Below are positions 1-14,800 of a stretch of 64,000 bases of DNA, piece after piece (within the stretch, counting starts at the first letter, position 1; each line of letters begins with the position of its first letter). Under the pieces are notes generated by a model. The model saw only the letters and a program-made list of their open reading frames with translations, did not search any database and was not told the DNA's origin. The translations under genes and the position numbers were made by a program. Source of the DNA: Phragmites australis (Eukaryota; Streptophyta; Magnoliopsida; Poales; Poaceae); assembly GCF_958298935.1 (NCBI RefSeq), contig NC_084939.1, positions 2,185,501-2,249,500 on the forward strand. The letters are read 5' to 3'.

Positions 1-102
1 TCAAAAGGAAGCTGTTGGAGATAAGAAAAAATAAAAGTAATAAGAACGAGGATAGGAATTAAAAAAAAGAATGAAATAAATGGATTATGGTTGAAGAGGG
101 TC
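1..102. mobile_element. Tourist-like MITE, right end only
   Basis: AT-rich sequence ends in GTTGAAGAGGGTC followed by TTA. This matches the terminal inverted repeat GACCATCTTCAAC of the complete copy at 59180-59446 read in the opposite direction. The left end lies outside the window. The TTA after the terminus fits the 3-bp target duplication of the PIF/Harbinger (Tourist) superfamily. Members of the same family are at 8230, 9356 and 59180. Confidence 0.6.
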
Positions 103-492
103 TTAAAGATGGTATGAACCGTTTGATATTTTTTATTTTTCAACGGTTCATAACTGTCGTTGAAAAAAAATAAGCCGTTAAAATATAGCATCAGCCTTTT
201 TATTGGACCCTATATGAACCAGAAAATCGGCCTTCTGACGGGCCCGCAATTGAGCCCAGTTAGGTGTGCGAGACGAAACCTAGACCTTTTCTGACTGCCA
301 GGTGGGCCCCTGACGTAAGTGACGCCACCGCCTCCGTTTCCATCTCGCCGTCGTCCCGGCTCCCTTCGCAAGAAGCTCCCGAAGCCATCTAAAGCGAGCG
401 CGAGCTCTAGAGAGAGGGAGAGGGAGGAGAGAGAGAGAGAGAGAGGCGCCTAGTTCCTGCTCGATCTCGCATCCGCTGCCGCAGACGCCACG
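103..492 (+). promoter_or_regulatory. Upstream region and 5' UTR of PAE1, with GA tract
   Basis: This is the sequence between the MITE end and the proteasome start codon. It becomes GC-rich from about 290. A (GA)n-rich tract lies at about 409-446, about 50 bases before the start codon, which is a common 5' leader feature in grasses. No convincing TATA box was identified, so the transcription start is not placed. Confidence 0.4.
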
Positions 493-4753
<4,261 letters not shown>

Positions 4754-5675
4754 AACACTTCCAATCTCTTGTAGTTCCCATCAGCGGTGAAAGACGGTCG
4801 TTGTAGAAGTATGAACATGTTGATGTGGGCGCATCTGCCTAGTGTGTTGTCTCAATCATACTATGTTAACTCAACAAGGACAGTCGCTGGTAGGGGCTCC
4901 TTGCCTTTGATTGTTTGATTCACAGCCCAATCAGTTGTTTGTTTTCAGTAGTGTTGAGAACCTGTACTACCAGGAAAGAAATTAAACTTGCTTTTCACGG
5001 ATTTGGTCGCTGTTTTTGGATAATTGATGACAATTAGCTGATGCTCGTGGTGTGATGTCTTGGGAAACTTCGGTCTGGTTTTCAGCCTGCATTTTTCGGT
5101 GACGTGAATGGTGGTGCTGGTGTCTTGTGGTGTTTTTTGCTTCATTATTTTTGGCTTTCTGCTAGTATTGCTTAGTAAGAACTTGCCAGTGAGACTTGCT
5201 GTGTCTCTTGAAGCAAAGTACGCATCGAGTCATACGCCTTGTCTGCCTTTTGTGAAGCGCTCTACCTTGCAAATCCTGTCTGTGGAGTGAGGCGTTCAGG
5301 GGGCACCACTGACAGGTGACCACTGTGGAGTTTCATCTCCAATTTAGCTTTAGAAGATGGCTCTAAGGTAGCTTAGAGCTTGCTCCAAGTGCTTTCATTC
5401 TCGTGGCTCAGTTTGTGCTCTAAAATAGGCTTCAGAGTCTATAGGGTGTTTGGCCTGTTTTTTCTGGTAGGGTGATCCTCTGCTTGCGGCTTTCAAGTTG
5501 CAGCCATTTTTTTCTTTTTTTGGGTTGAATGTGTAGAGCGTCCATTTTAAATTCTGTGTGTCCGAGCTTTAGCTCCTATTCAGGTCAGATTTTGAGTCCG
5601 TAGGTTAAGGTAAGAGAGTTTAAGTCTCTATTTTTAGATTAAAATAAAAATAAAATAGTTCACCTAAACACTCAT
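4754..5675. other. PAE1 3' UTR and downstream intergenic sequence
   Basis: This follows the PAE1 stop codon. The first few hundred bases are probably 3' UTR, but the polyadenylation site was not resolved. The rest is T-rich, low-information sequence with no coding potential that I could support. Confidence 0.4.
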
Positions 5676-7134
5676 TGTCGGAGGATTAACTCCAGTCGCA
5701 GGGATCTCGAGAGACTTTTTTTTAGAGATTCGACCGGGGGATGATCCTGAGTATGTTCGTCGGAGAAATAAATAGGAATGAATGCAACTGCCGGTGGTGG
5801 TGGAATGACCTAGTAAAAAAAAAGTAAATGCACCGGAATTTAGACAAGTTCGGGCCGCACGGGGGTGTAACACCTACTCCTGTATGGATACTATAAATGT
5901 CCTGAGAAAGTCCCCCAAGGATGTTGCTGGTTACAAGAATGTTGGTCTATTCTAGAGCCTGGGGCTCTCTGTTCTTCGGGCTGTCTCGTGCTGCTCACTC
6001 CTCGGCCGTGTTTCTCTTGTGTTGTGTTATTGTCTATGCTTGGACGTCCTCTCTTTTTTCCATACCCTTTTCCGGATGCATTCAACTATATTTGCTTTAA
6101 GTACCCGCCGGCAACAACGTGCCCTGAACGGGAGGAAGGGGGCATGAGTTCCGAGACACCATAAATAGAAAGGGCGTCATCATTTCCTCTGTGCGAAGTG
6201 ACCGGGGGTGAAAAATGCTGCACACGTCCGGTCATCCATCACCATAAATGGCCTGGCAACGGGCGCCGTGGAGAGGGCCCACCGGGCAGCCGCAGAGCGG
6301 CCCGGCGTGCCCGCCCTGTCTTGTTCCCCTGCCACAGCAGCGCGGCAGACGGAACGCCTCGGGGCCTCATGACGTTATCCTGAGACGGGCCGGACGGCAC
6401 GGGACGGGACCCGTGCAATTAATAACCCTACGCCTCTCTGTCAGAACGTGGCAGGAACTGACGCCGAGCGCAGCGGGAGCAGTTGGAGATGATAGGTCAC
6501 GCACGCTCTTTAAATGCGGCCTCGGGCCTTTGACTGGCTGACACCTCATCAGTGGGCCTCTCGGGAGCCTCCACCAGGGGGCTTTCTGGGTCATCGGGGT
6601 ACCGAGTGCTCGGAGGTACTGTTCACCTCCCCGAGCACTCTCTCCCGAGAATGCCCTTTCTTGTCCTCGGGGAACCGAGTGCTCGGGGTACTGTTCACCT
6701 CCGCGAACACTCTCTCCCGAGCACACTTGTACGGATCCTTAGGGAACCGAGTGCTCGGGGGCTGCTGCACGCAGCCCCGAGCACTCTCTCCCGGAACTTC
6801 CTTCGGTGGGTCCTCAGGATACTTGGATGCCCAGAGGCCACCGCCGGCGGCCCTAGGCACGTTTCTCCCGGTACTTAGCTCTCCTGGTCGTCGGGGGACT
6901 AGGGTGCTCGGGGGCCACCGTACACCTTTCTGAGCACTTTCTTCCTGGTACTTAGATTTCGTGGATCATCGGGGAACTGGGGTACTCGAGGGCCACGGAC
7001 CGCAGCCCGAGTGCCTTTTCCCGGGACTTGATCTTTTCTCATCTTGCGGGAGGGACTCCGCGGGATGAAGCCATGTGGCGGGTGGCTGGCTTGACCTCGG
7101 AATTCGGGGACCCCCGGTTCCTGATACACCAACA
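5676..7134. mobile_element. Probable solo LTR or LTR fragment of a Ty3-gypsy-like element
   Basis: The block starts TGTCGGAGGATTAACTCC and ends GGTTCCTGATACACCAACA, so its ends form a short imperfect inverted repeat (TGTCGG against TGTTGG) of the kind found on LTRs. TATA-like sites occur at about 5891 and 6160. The interior has the high GC and short palindromic repeats common in long grass gypsy LTRs. The 5-bp flanks (CTCAT and CTAAA) do not match well, so a target duplication is not established. No second LTR or polyprotein is present. ORFs within it are not genes. Confidence 0.5.
6596..7025. repeat. Tandem palindromic repeats inside the LTR-like block
   Basis: About six degenerate units of 70-78 bp begin near 6596, 6669, 6740, 6818, 6893 and 6971. 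The core of each is a near-palindrome, ACCGAGTGCTCGG, followed by a complementary arm CCGAGCACTCTCTCCCG. Each unit could therefore fold into a hairpin. The first three units are the most alike. Confidence 0.75.
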
Positions 7135-8229
7135 CTAAATATATCTATGCTCTAGTTCTATAGATTTATGAGTTAAGAATACGCAGCTTCAAAAAATAAA
7201 TGAAACTAGAGTTCTGCTAAATAGGTGTTTAAAGGCCGTTTCGAGATCGCTCGTCACCTTGACAGAGGGTTAACTCTATTGGGCGATAGGTCGCCCGGAA
7301 TTTTGCTTCTCTAATCAGCACTCTGCAACGCGAGGAATCATATTCTTAACTTTCCAGAGCCCGCTTGTGATTGATGTCAGGCATCTGTCTCTAGCTCGGT
7401 TTTGTCCATGCCTGCATCCGACGCAAATCGCAATGCTTGGAGACATGCTGTTGCTTCAGTTTGAAACGCATCGCCGGCCTGACTGTATTTGGCCTGCACC
7501 ACCTCCACAGTAGCCCCCATCTTCATCTCTGACAAAGAAACCCCAACCTGGCAACCTCCATGGCCCGATTCAGGATGATAGAAAGCACACAAATATCAGA
7601 GGTTGGAGGTTTCCATTGGGTCTGCAATCTGAGGTTAGTGATCGGTAGCATTTTGATGCAAAACAAAATAGAGATGCTTCTTGTCAGATATATGCAGGAA
7701 TGGACAAGTTCATGTGCAGGAGTTTATTGATCATTTAGGGGAACAAGAAATTTTGGAGTAGCATTTTGATGGCTACAGTATTTTGCTGGCACGGTCACTG
7801 GCACTGTCAGTGAGTGCAGTGGACAGGAGTAGTAGGTAACTTGTGCGGCCCAGCTACCTATATATTCTGCTATGCGTGACGGCACCTGGTGTCAGCAAGA
7901 ATCTTTCTTTCTTCAAAGCAAAGTGCATGCATGCATGCACTTTAAAACACAGCTGCTGGGCATCACATGACACTGACACACGGGACCAGCAGTAATTCGT
8001 GATTTTATGATCCACTTCTTGCCTCAATGCAATGTTGTCTTATGACCCGTCAGATTGTAAACCACGTCTTGAGAACTTGATAGACGAACAAGTCAAATGC
8101 CTGCTCATCCGGTTGTGAATTTACATTTCTGGAGCAAACAGTTAGGTGGATGAGGAGAACGGTAATGGCGACAGCTTCTCCGAGCTTACCGCCTCTCCGA
8201 CGTGGAGACCATCCAAATGATTGTCGTTA
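7135..8229. other. Intergenic, between LTR block and MITE
   Basis: No host gene is recognised here. It holds an RNase H-like fragment (described separately) and a GCATGC repeat at about 7926-7939. The rest is unremarkable. Confidence 0.4.
7377..7592 (-). pseudogene. RNase H-like (RVT_3-type) domain fragment
   Basis: A 71-codon open frame on the minus strand reads QTEATACLQALRFASDAGMD followed by KTELETDA. This resembles the acidic core of the plant retroelement-derived RNase H-like domain, where E-A-AC-A and G-ELETD motifs recur. Only the middle of the domain is present, with no N-terminal D-G-S block or C-terminal part, so I read it as a broken relic of a non-LTR element or of an RNase H-domain gene. 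The family assignment is from motif memory. Confidence 0.45.
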
Positions 8230-8457
8230 GAGACCAAAATCCATTCTAAAGAGATTTTCGTTTCTTTCAGTATTATAATAATTTTTTTTACGATTTCCGT
8301 CATAAATTTTTTTTTAATGTTATTTCCTTCATAATAGGATTATCTTTTTTTCCCTTCATAAAAAAAATAGTTGAAGATAAGAAAAAATAAAATAAATGAG
8401 AACAGATAAAAGAATCAAAAAAAGAACGAAATAAAGAAAATATGATTAGAGATGATC
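8230..8457. mobile_element. Tourist-like MITE
   Basis: A 228-bp AT-rich element is flanked by TTA on both sides (8227-8229 and 8458-8460). Its right end reads GATTAGAGATGATC, which pairs imperfectly with the left end GAGACCAAAATCC. The internal polypurine run resembles the copies at window start and at 9356. It is non-coding. Confidence 0.6.
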
Positions 8458-9355
8458 TTAGAACAAAAACCACGTCCAGATAGGCGCGACCCCTCTAGCC
8501 TCCCTTCCCTCTTGCTCTCACCAAATGTGTGACCTTAATGACATCGTGTGAAAGGTGTTCATGTTCGTGTAATTTTTTATAAAAAAAGGTTTATGTTCAT
8601 GTGGATGGATAAATTGAGTTGCAAAAATTGTGAATTGGTATCCAAAATTGTCGTTTCATGTGTACAGAGAAGAGAGAGAAACAGAGAAAGGTGAGATCAG
8701 TTGCGCCTTCTAAGATATTTTAACCGTGTTAGTACTGCGTTGCAACGGAGAGTGCTCAATTTGAAAAGGTAGGGGCAATGGTTCAAAGTGAAAAAACAAG
8801 GACAGACAAACAATTAGAAACCAAAGTTAGGACCAATATGCAAATGGCCTATTTATAAATCAGCATACACACTCTGTATAGACAAGGGAAAATTTCTCAA
8901 TTCCTTAGGGAATTCAACAAGTCTACCTATAAGTTCTATGTACAGTCTCTGTGAAATTCGTAGCTTTTAACAAGGTTTATAAATGCGTTTTACCTTCGAA
9001 AATTGCTCGGCGGTGGTAACCGTGGTTATAGCGGTAACCGCACATTAATTCAGTGGAACTCGATAGAAACTGACCAAATTTTGTCAAATTTTTGAATTTT
9101 TTTGAATTTTAAATTTGAGTTTGATCGGTAACCGCTCGGTTTATAAAAGCGGTACGGACCGAATCGTCCAGTAACCACGATAAACGAGCAGTTACCGACG
9201 ATATTTGTAACCCTAACTTTTAACAAGTCCTATATTTCTCGAATAAGATGAACAAACAATTTCAAACATGACATAAGATATTGGAGTTCTATACCCTCTA
9301 GATCACAAATAACTTTACATCCCATCATTTGCCTTCAAAGCCATCATAAACTTTA
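8458..9355. other. Intergenic, with a small GGTAACCG-rich element
   Basis: No coding sequence is recognised. The stretch 9010-9215 contains repeated GGTAACCG-type motifs and is listed separately. Confidence 0.35.
9010..9215. repeat. Short GGTAACCG-family element
   Basis: About 200 bp begins with GGTGGTAACCGTGGTTATAGC and ends with CAGTTACCG and GTAACCCT. Between the GC-rich ends is an AT-rich centre with AAATTTTTGAATTTTTTTGA. The same ends and centre occur in the larger block at 9955-11115, so these are probably two members of one non-autonomous family. Exact termini and target duplication were not resolved. Confidence 0.45.
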
Positions 9356-9584
9356 GATCATGTCTAATGGATTTCCTTTTGTGATCAGAATCTCTCCGCG
9401 AACGGATTTTCATTCCCTTTAATATTACGATAGTTTTCCTTTATAGTTCCCTTCACGAATAGATTACTAAGATCATTCTGTCAGGACAGAATAATTTTTT
9501 TCCTTTACAAATACATTAAAAAGAATCTGTTAAAGATAAAAAAATAAACAGAATAAAATAAAGAGAAAATAATTAGAGATAATG
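9356..9584. mobile_element. Tourist-like MITE
   Basis: A 229-bp element is flanked by TTA (9353-9355 and 9585-9587). The left end GATCATGTCTAATGG and the right end AATTAGAGATAATG are imperfect inverted repeats of the family consensus. It shares the polypurine right half with the 8230 copy, which is about 1.1 kb away in the same orientation. Confidence 0.65.
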
Positions 9585-9954
9585 TTACTCTCGCTCGCTC
9601 TCTGCTTTCAAGCCGAACAAAAAGAGAGCTAGAGAGCGAGGAGGAACGAAAAGGCGTGACATACCTTTCACCGCGCTTGACATGCAGACACGGGTTTTGC
9701 GTACTGGCTTCCTAAAATAAGTGTGCGCTGCTCATCACTGTCGCGCACGCACACCAGGACAGTGCCTGTCCATTCTGTACTCCATCCATCACTCAACAGT
9801 CAACGGTGCCTAACTGCCACCCGTAACCATGTAGCTGGAAAAAGACAGGTTTGCCCCTTCCATTTTCTACATTTCTCTCTCTCAGAATTTTTCCATCCAT
9901 GAGAAGAACAGTAAAAACAAGGGGGTTTCACGCTAGCTACTACGTACTGACACG
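9585..9954. other. Intergenic, no gene recognised
   Basis: This is mixed-composition sequence between a MITE and the larger GGTAACCG element. I see no coding or RNA feature in it. Confidence 0.35.
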
Positions 9955-11115
9955 GTTCCATTTACCGTTACCGAGCTCCGGCGGTAACCGAAAATACGCG
10001 ATAACCGCGATTACCAGTCAAAAATTCAAAAAAATTCGGAGAAAATTCATTCGGCAAATTTTAAATTTTTGCGAAAAAATCATGTTTTTGCTCTCTCGGT
10101 AACCGAGCGGTTTGGGTCGGTTACCGAGCGATTTTCTCGCATTTTTGATTCGGTCGGTTACCGAGCGGTTTGGGTCGGTAACCGCTCGGTTTTCTCGATT
10201 TATCGAGCGGTTTTATCGAATTTCAGCGCAATTCAACAAAAAACCTAAAAAATGGTTCAATCTTGTAAAATCAATAACTAATTCATCCGAGCTTCAAATC
10301 AAGTGAAACAAATTTTGTTGGCTTCCTTGTAACATGATCTACATGATAAAAGTATTTATACTCATAAAAAAGTTCAAAATTTTCTGTGAGAAATTTTATT
10401 TGTTAAACCAAGGTAAATGCATAGTTTACTCTTTGCTAATCCAAAAATCATGAAACTAATTTTGTTAGTCTTCTTACATGATCCTATATCTTTTAAAAAT
10501 ATATGAACTCATGAATTAGTTATTGTAACATGCATGATTGTGTAAATGTGTTGCGACTAGATTAATTCATAACTGACCCATCACACCTTAAAAATTAGTG
10601 AAACAACTTTCATTAGCTTATTTATATTATGATTTACGTAGAAAAAATAATAGTAGACATGAAAAAATTAATTACAGTGATGTTTCTTAACATATTCACT
10701 TTATGCTTGTGAACTTTGTAAAAATCATAGAGAATTTAATAAAACTCTAAATAAAGTGAAATCAATTTTAAAGATTCTCTTAAAATACGTTTTATACAAG
10801 AAAAATATGTGTTTGCATGTTACACTTTTCCTTAACGTGAGTTAATAATTGAGCCGCGCGCTTCAATTTTTTTCATTTTTTTCAAACTTTCTCCCTATAG
10901 AATATGATGCAAACGACATTATTTTTGAAAAAAAATTTCACATAAGTTCTTAGAATTATGTCTAGTTTTTTTAAAGATTTTTTTGATTTTTTTTTTTCGA
11001 ATTTTTTGAATTCAAATTTCGGTTACCGAGCGGTTTTTGAAATCGGACCGGACCGGGAAGGTCGGTAACCGCAATTTTTGAGTGGTTACCGATGGTTTTT
11101 TTAACCCTGTGTACT
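9955..11115. mobile_element. Non-autonomous element with GGTAACCG termini
   Basis: A roughly 1.16-kb AT-rich block is bounded by clusters of TTACCGAGCGGTT and GGTAACCG motifs at 9955-10215 and 11020-11105. It has no transposase-like ORF. Its end sequence, TTACCGATGG then TTTTTTAACCCTG, parallels the end of the 9010-9215 element. The superfamily is not clear to me, and I cannot give a target duplication. The density of short inverted CGGTNACCG words suggests transposase-binding repeats. Confidence 0.45.
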
Positions 11116-11850
11116 GACCTGATTATTCAGAATTTGCTAGATAGGCCATGAAAGCTACGATTTTTTTCAATGGATTGCCTGAATAATGGTTACCTGTCAA
11201 GCTCATAATTCATGTCTTTAACACTCGTTCGACTGTTTATCTCCAAATAAATTTATGTTATGCGAATACCATGGTAAATAGACGGTTTTTCTATGGTAAA
11301 AACTAAAATAATTGAACTTTACCCACCCATTAAACTTTTAGGCGTGATGGTTTGAAAAGAGTAAGTTTTTTTGCTTCATGATAGTATTATGTAGTGAGGG
11401 ACAAACCATGCTTTGGCAAGAGAATCAGAGGAAAATTTACAATATCGTTGAAGTTTGAATACGACCAAATGGTAACCTTCTAGTATGTTTTACGAGAGTC
11501 TGAATACCATAATTTGTTTTAGAATGCAGATTAAATTGTTAATGCTATTGTTCTAGTATGTTTTAAATTGTTAATGAAATTTACACACCATGCTTTTGGA
11601 TAGTTTTACCCAACTATTGATCCTTCCCTTGCCCTGTGAGGGACACATTGTCTTATTTTTGACGGGCGAGGGTAGACCTGTAAATTCCTCTCTCGTCCTT
11701 CCCTTTCCTTTCTCTGCTGCAAAATTTCTTTCTGAACCTCCAACTCCCGGTAGTACCATAAGCCGCCCCCTCTTCCACCAGCTCCAGAAACATCGAATAG
11801 CAAGCGAAGGAAGGAGGATACATCCACCCACCAACCGATTCCGGCAGCCC
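11116..11850 (+). promoter_or_regulatory. Upstream region and pyrimidine-rich 5' leader of the GIF gene
   Basis: This sequence precedes the GIF start codon. From about 11660 it becomes rich in CT runs (CCTTTCCTTTCTCTGC), as expected of a plant 5' UTR. No TATA box was placed with confidence. A long minus-strand frame across 11571-12506 is an antisense shadow. Confidence 0.35.
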
Positions 11851-14800
11851 ATGGCGATGCAGCAGCAGATGCCCATGCCGCCGGGCGGCACCGCGGCGGC
11901 GGCGCCCCCGGCGGCCGGCATCACCACCGAGCAGATCCAAAAGGTGCGAGCCGCCCCCCTTCTTGCTAGTGTTTGCTGCGCTCGCGGAAAGTTGCCTCCT
12001 TTGGGGGATGGTTCGGCCAAAGGTTGGATCTTTTCGTGACGTTGGGTTGGGGAAGGTTGGCTGGGCGTTCCTGTTCTTTGCTTGTTTTTCGGGTGATTGC
12101 GGATTAATTGGTTGGGTGGTCCGATTAACCGATGAGTGATGGTTGGTTGGTGAGCGTCTTGGGTGGTTGGAGAATCGTGCGTGCAATCGAGGGTGACTTG
12201 GAGCAGAATAGGAGGAGTGGAGATGGAGTTGTAGGCGTATACGATGATAGGAGGGTAGCTTGATAGTTCAAAAGGTTTGAACTTTTGGCTTAAGGTCATC
12301 GGCCGATAACACTGGCATCTCGCTGGCTCAATACGAGCTGTATTGTATCTTGCCTGCCTGAGGCCCCTGTCATGTCGGGCTGAATGCGACGAACATGCTC
12401 TGTGGCTGCTATCAGTGGTGCATTTTTTCACACATTTGCTGTGTGGCACCGCACCACGCTCTGGCTGCCACAGCAGCCTGTGGCTCCTGCCACGCGGCAT
12501 GCTCATTGCTACTAATGCTCACCTTGTTGGTTGATAGCCACAATCAGCCAATGCTTACCAAGTTGGCCGTGCTACTATTTTTAGACCATGGCTCTTTGCC
12601 ATGGAATGTGGCTTGCTTGTTTGTGTTCAGAGACATCTACTCTCTGGCTATATTTGTACTTTTTGGCGAAGGCCAAATGTGCAGTGGCACTGTCATGTGC
12701 CATTCAAGTATCAATTTTGAATTTTTGGCATAGGCCATGGGATGCCATCAGCTTTCGTACAATTATGTGCATCTCTCTGGCTAAATGTGGCCACTGGCCA
12801 GCCCTACACCATGCGGTACAGCTTGTCAGCCTGTGTTTGCTGGTGCCCTGTGGTGTGGCAGCTGACCGGCCCTTGGTGCTCTGCCATGCAGCATAGCTTG
12901 CCAGCCTGCAGGCATTTTTGCTAGGGAAATTTGCAAAAAACCCATCTGCCTTTTGGGGGTATGTCAAAGAAAAAACTACTTCTGTTTTGCTAGTATAACA
13001 CCTGATTCTCTTTCTAGGTGTCAAATACGCTTAAAGGACGTTATAATCATGGCATGCTGCTTGCGTGCCTTCGGTCGTGATGTGGTCACTTGTAGTGTGA
13101 CTTCCGGTGTTTTGGTACCCTTCAATTCGACCTGAAACTTTGTGTGCATGCTTTAAGATGAACACCAAAAGTGTGCGAGTAGAGAGTGAAAATAATGGAG
13201 TTCTAGGTCAGAATACATGATACCAGAGGTGCTAAAAGTCATGCTGGAAATCACCGTGCCACTTCAGAAGCCAGACAAACAGCATGTCATGCGGTCAGAT
13301 GGCCTTAAGGGAAGTGTTTGACACCAAGGAAGAGAACACGGGAAGCTGTAGAGGCGTTTTGACAAACCCCCATATTTGTAGGTGGGTTTTAGCAAATTTC
13401 CCTTTTTTACTAATCCTTGCACGGTCGTCAGTCAATCATTGTCCAGCAATGCTCGGTCCATCAACCATGCTTAACCACTGCCTCGTCGGCTGATCATTGT
13501 CCAGCAATGCTTGGTACGTCAACCGTGCTTAACCACTGCCTTTTTTACCAATCCTTGCACGGTCGTCGGTCGATCATTGTCCAGCAATGCTCGGTCCGTC
13601 AACTGTGCTTAACCACTGTTGGACCACCCATGCCTCTCTGCCATGGAATGTGGCGTGCTGGCATAAGATCAGCTTTGACAGTCACCCATCCACCAATAAT
13701 GTGGCTTGGGCCCTATGGCGTTTTGGTGACTAGCTGCGACATGTCTAGCTGCCATGTGATGGCAGTATGGCACTCGCCGACTCGTGGTTGTTTGCCATAT
13801 GGCAGAGATTGGTGTACTTAGCTCAACAGTTAAGGTTGTCGCTCACCAGTGCTCTACCGTCTTCCCCATGGCTGGGGCTACTCACCTCACTGATACATGG
13901 TGCTCTTCATTGGTAGATGTGCGAGTCATGGCTAATGATTCTTTGGGGCTACCGGCTACATTAGGTGCATATGCTGCAGCCATAACTGAATTATTTGGAT
14001 GGCTTGCAAGTGATATGGTCTGCGCCATACAAAATCATGAAATACATTAGCTATCGTAGATGCAGGTTGCATTCTTCTCTGGGATGCTTTTGTCTACTAT
14101 TCTCTACAATGCGTTGGTGTCTGAAACTCACTACCAAATGGTCAGCATTAAGATACAATTATGCTTGGCTTTCAAGAAGCCAACCGTATCTGCATGGTAA
14201 AATGAATAAATCAAGAATCAGAAGTTTTTTGTGAACAAAACCGCTTCCATAATTCTTACACAGAGAAGGTAAATGGATTGCTTCATGACTATGCATAAGC
14301 CCAACACTATAGTGTATGCCATCATTAACTTCTTATTACTGTTTACCAACACTAACTGAATGTCTTTTGCAGTATTTGGATGAAAATAAGCAACTTATTT
14401 TGGCCATCCTGGAAAATCAGAACTTAGGAAAGTTGGCTGAATGTGCTCAGTCAGTATCTTCCTGAACTATATTACTAATTTTACTGTTCACAGTTACTGC
14501 ATGAAATGCTTTTCATTGGTTTTACTAGCCTCACAATGATGAACCTTTAATTTATATGTTGATCGTTTCATTTTGCTTCATCTAGAAGAAGCAGAATTGC
14601 AGTTTGTTTCATTTAGAAGAAGCTGAACTGCAGTTATTTGTGAATATTAGATTGTATTTTGGGTGGGTTTTGGTTTCATGGCATTACAATATATCACTTT
14701 TCCCCATTGGAGTGTGCAAATTCATGAGCCTTAAGATGTGGATATCACCAGCAACTTTTTTCCCTTTATCGAAGCAATTTTTATGAGCTTCATAAATCTT

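Noticed and set aside
6198..7135. Several overlapping ORFs on both strands
   Set aside because: They lie in the GC-rich palindromic repeat of the LTR-like block and encode only repeat-derived sequence.
11571..12506. A 311-codon minus-strand ORF overlapping GIF exon 1
   Set aside because: It is antisense to the GIF leader, exon 1 and intron 1, with no domain; open frames on both strands are common in GC-rich exons.
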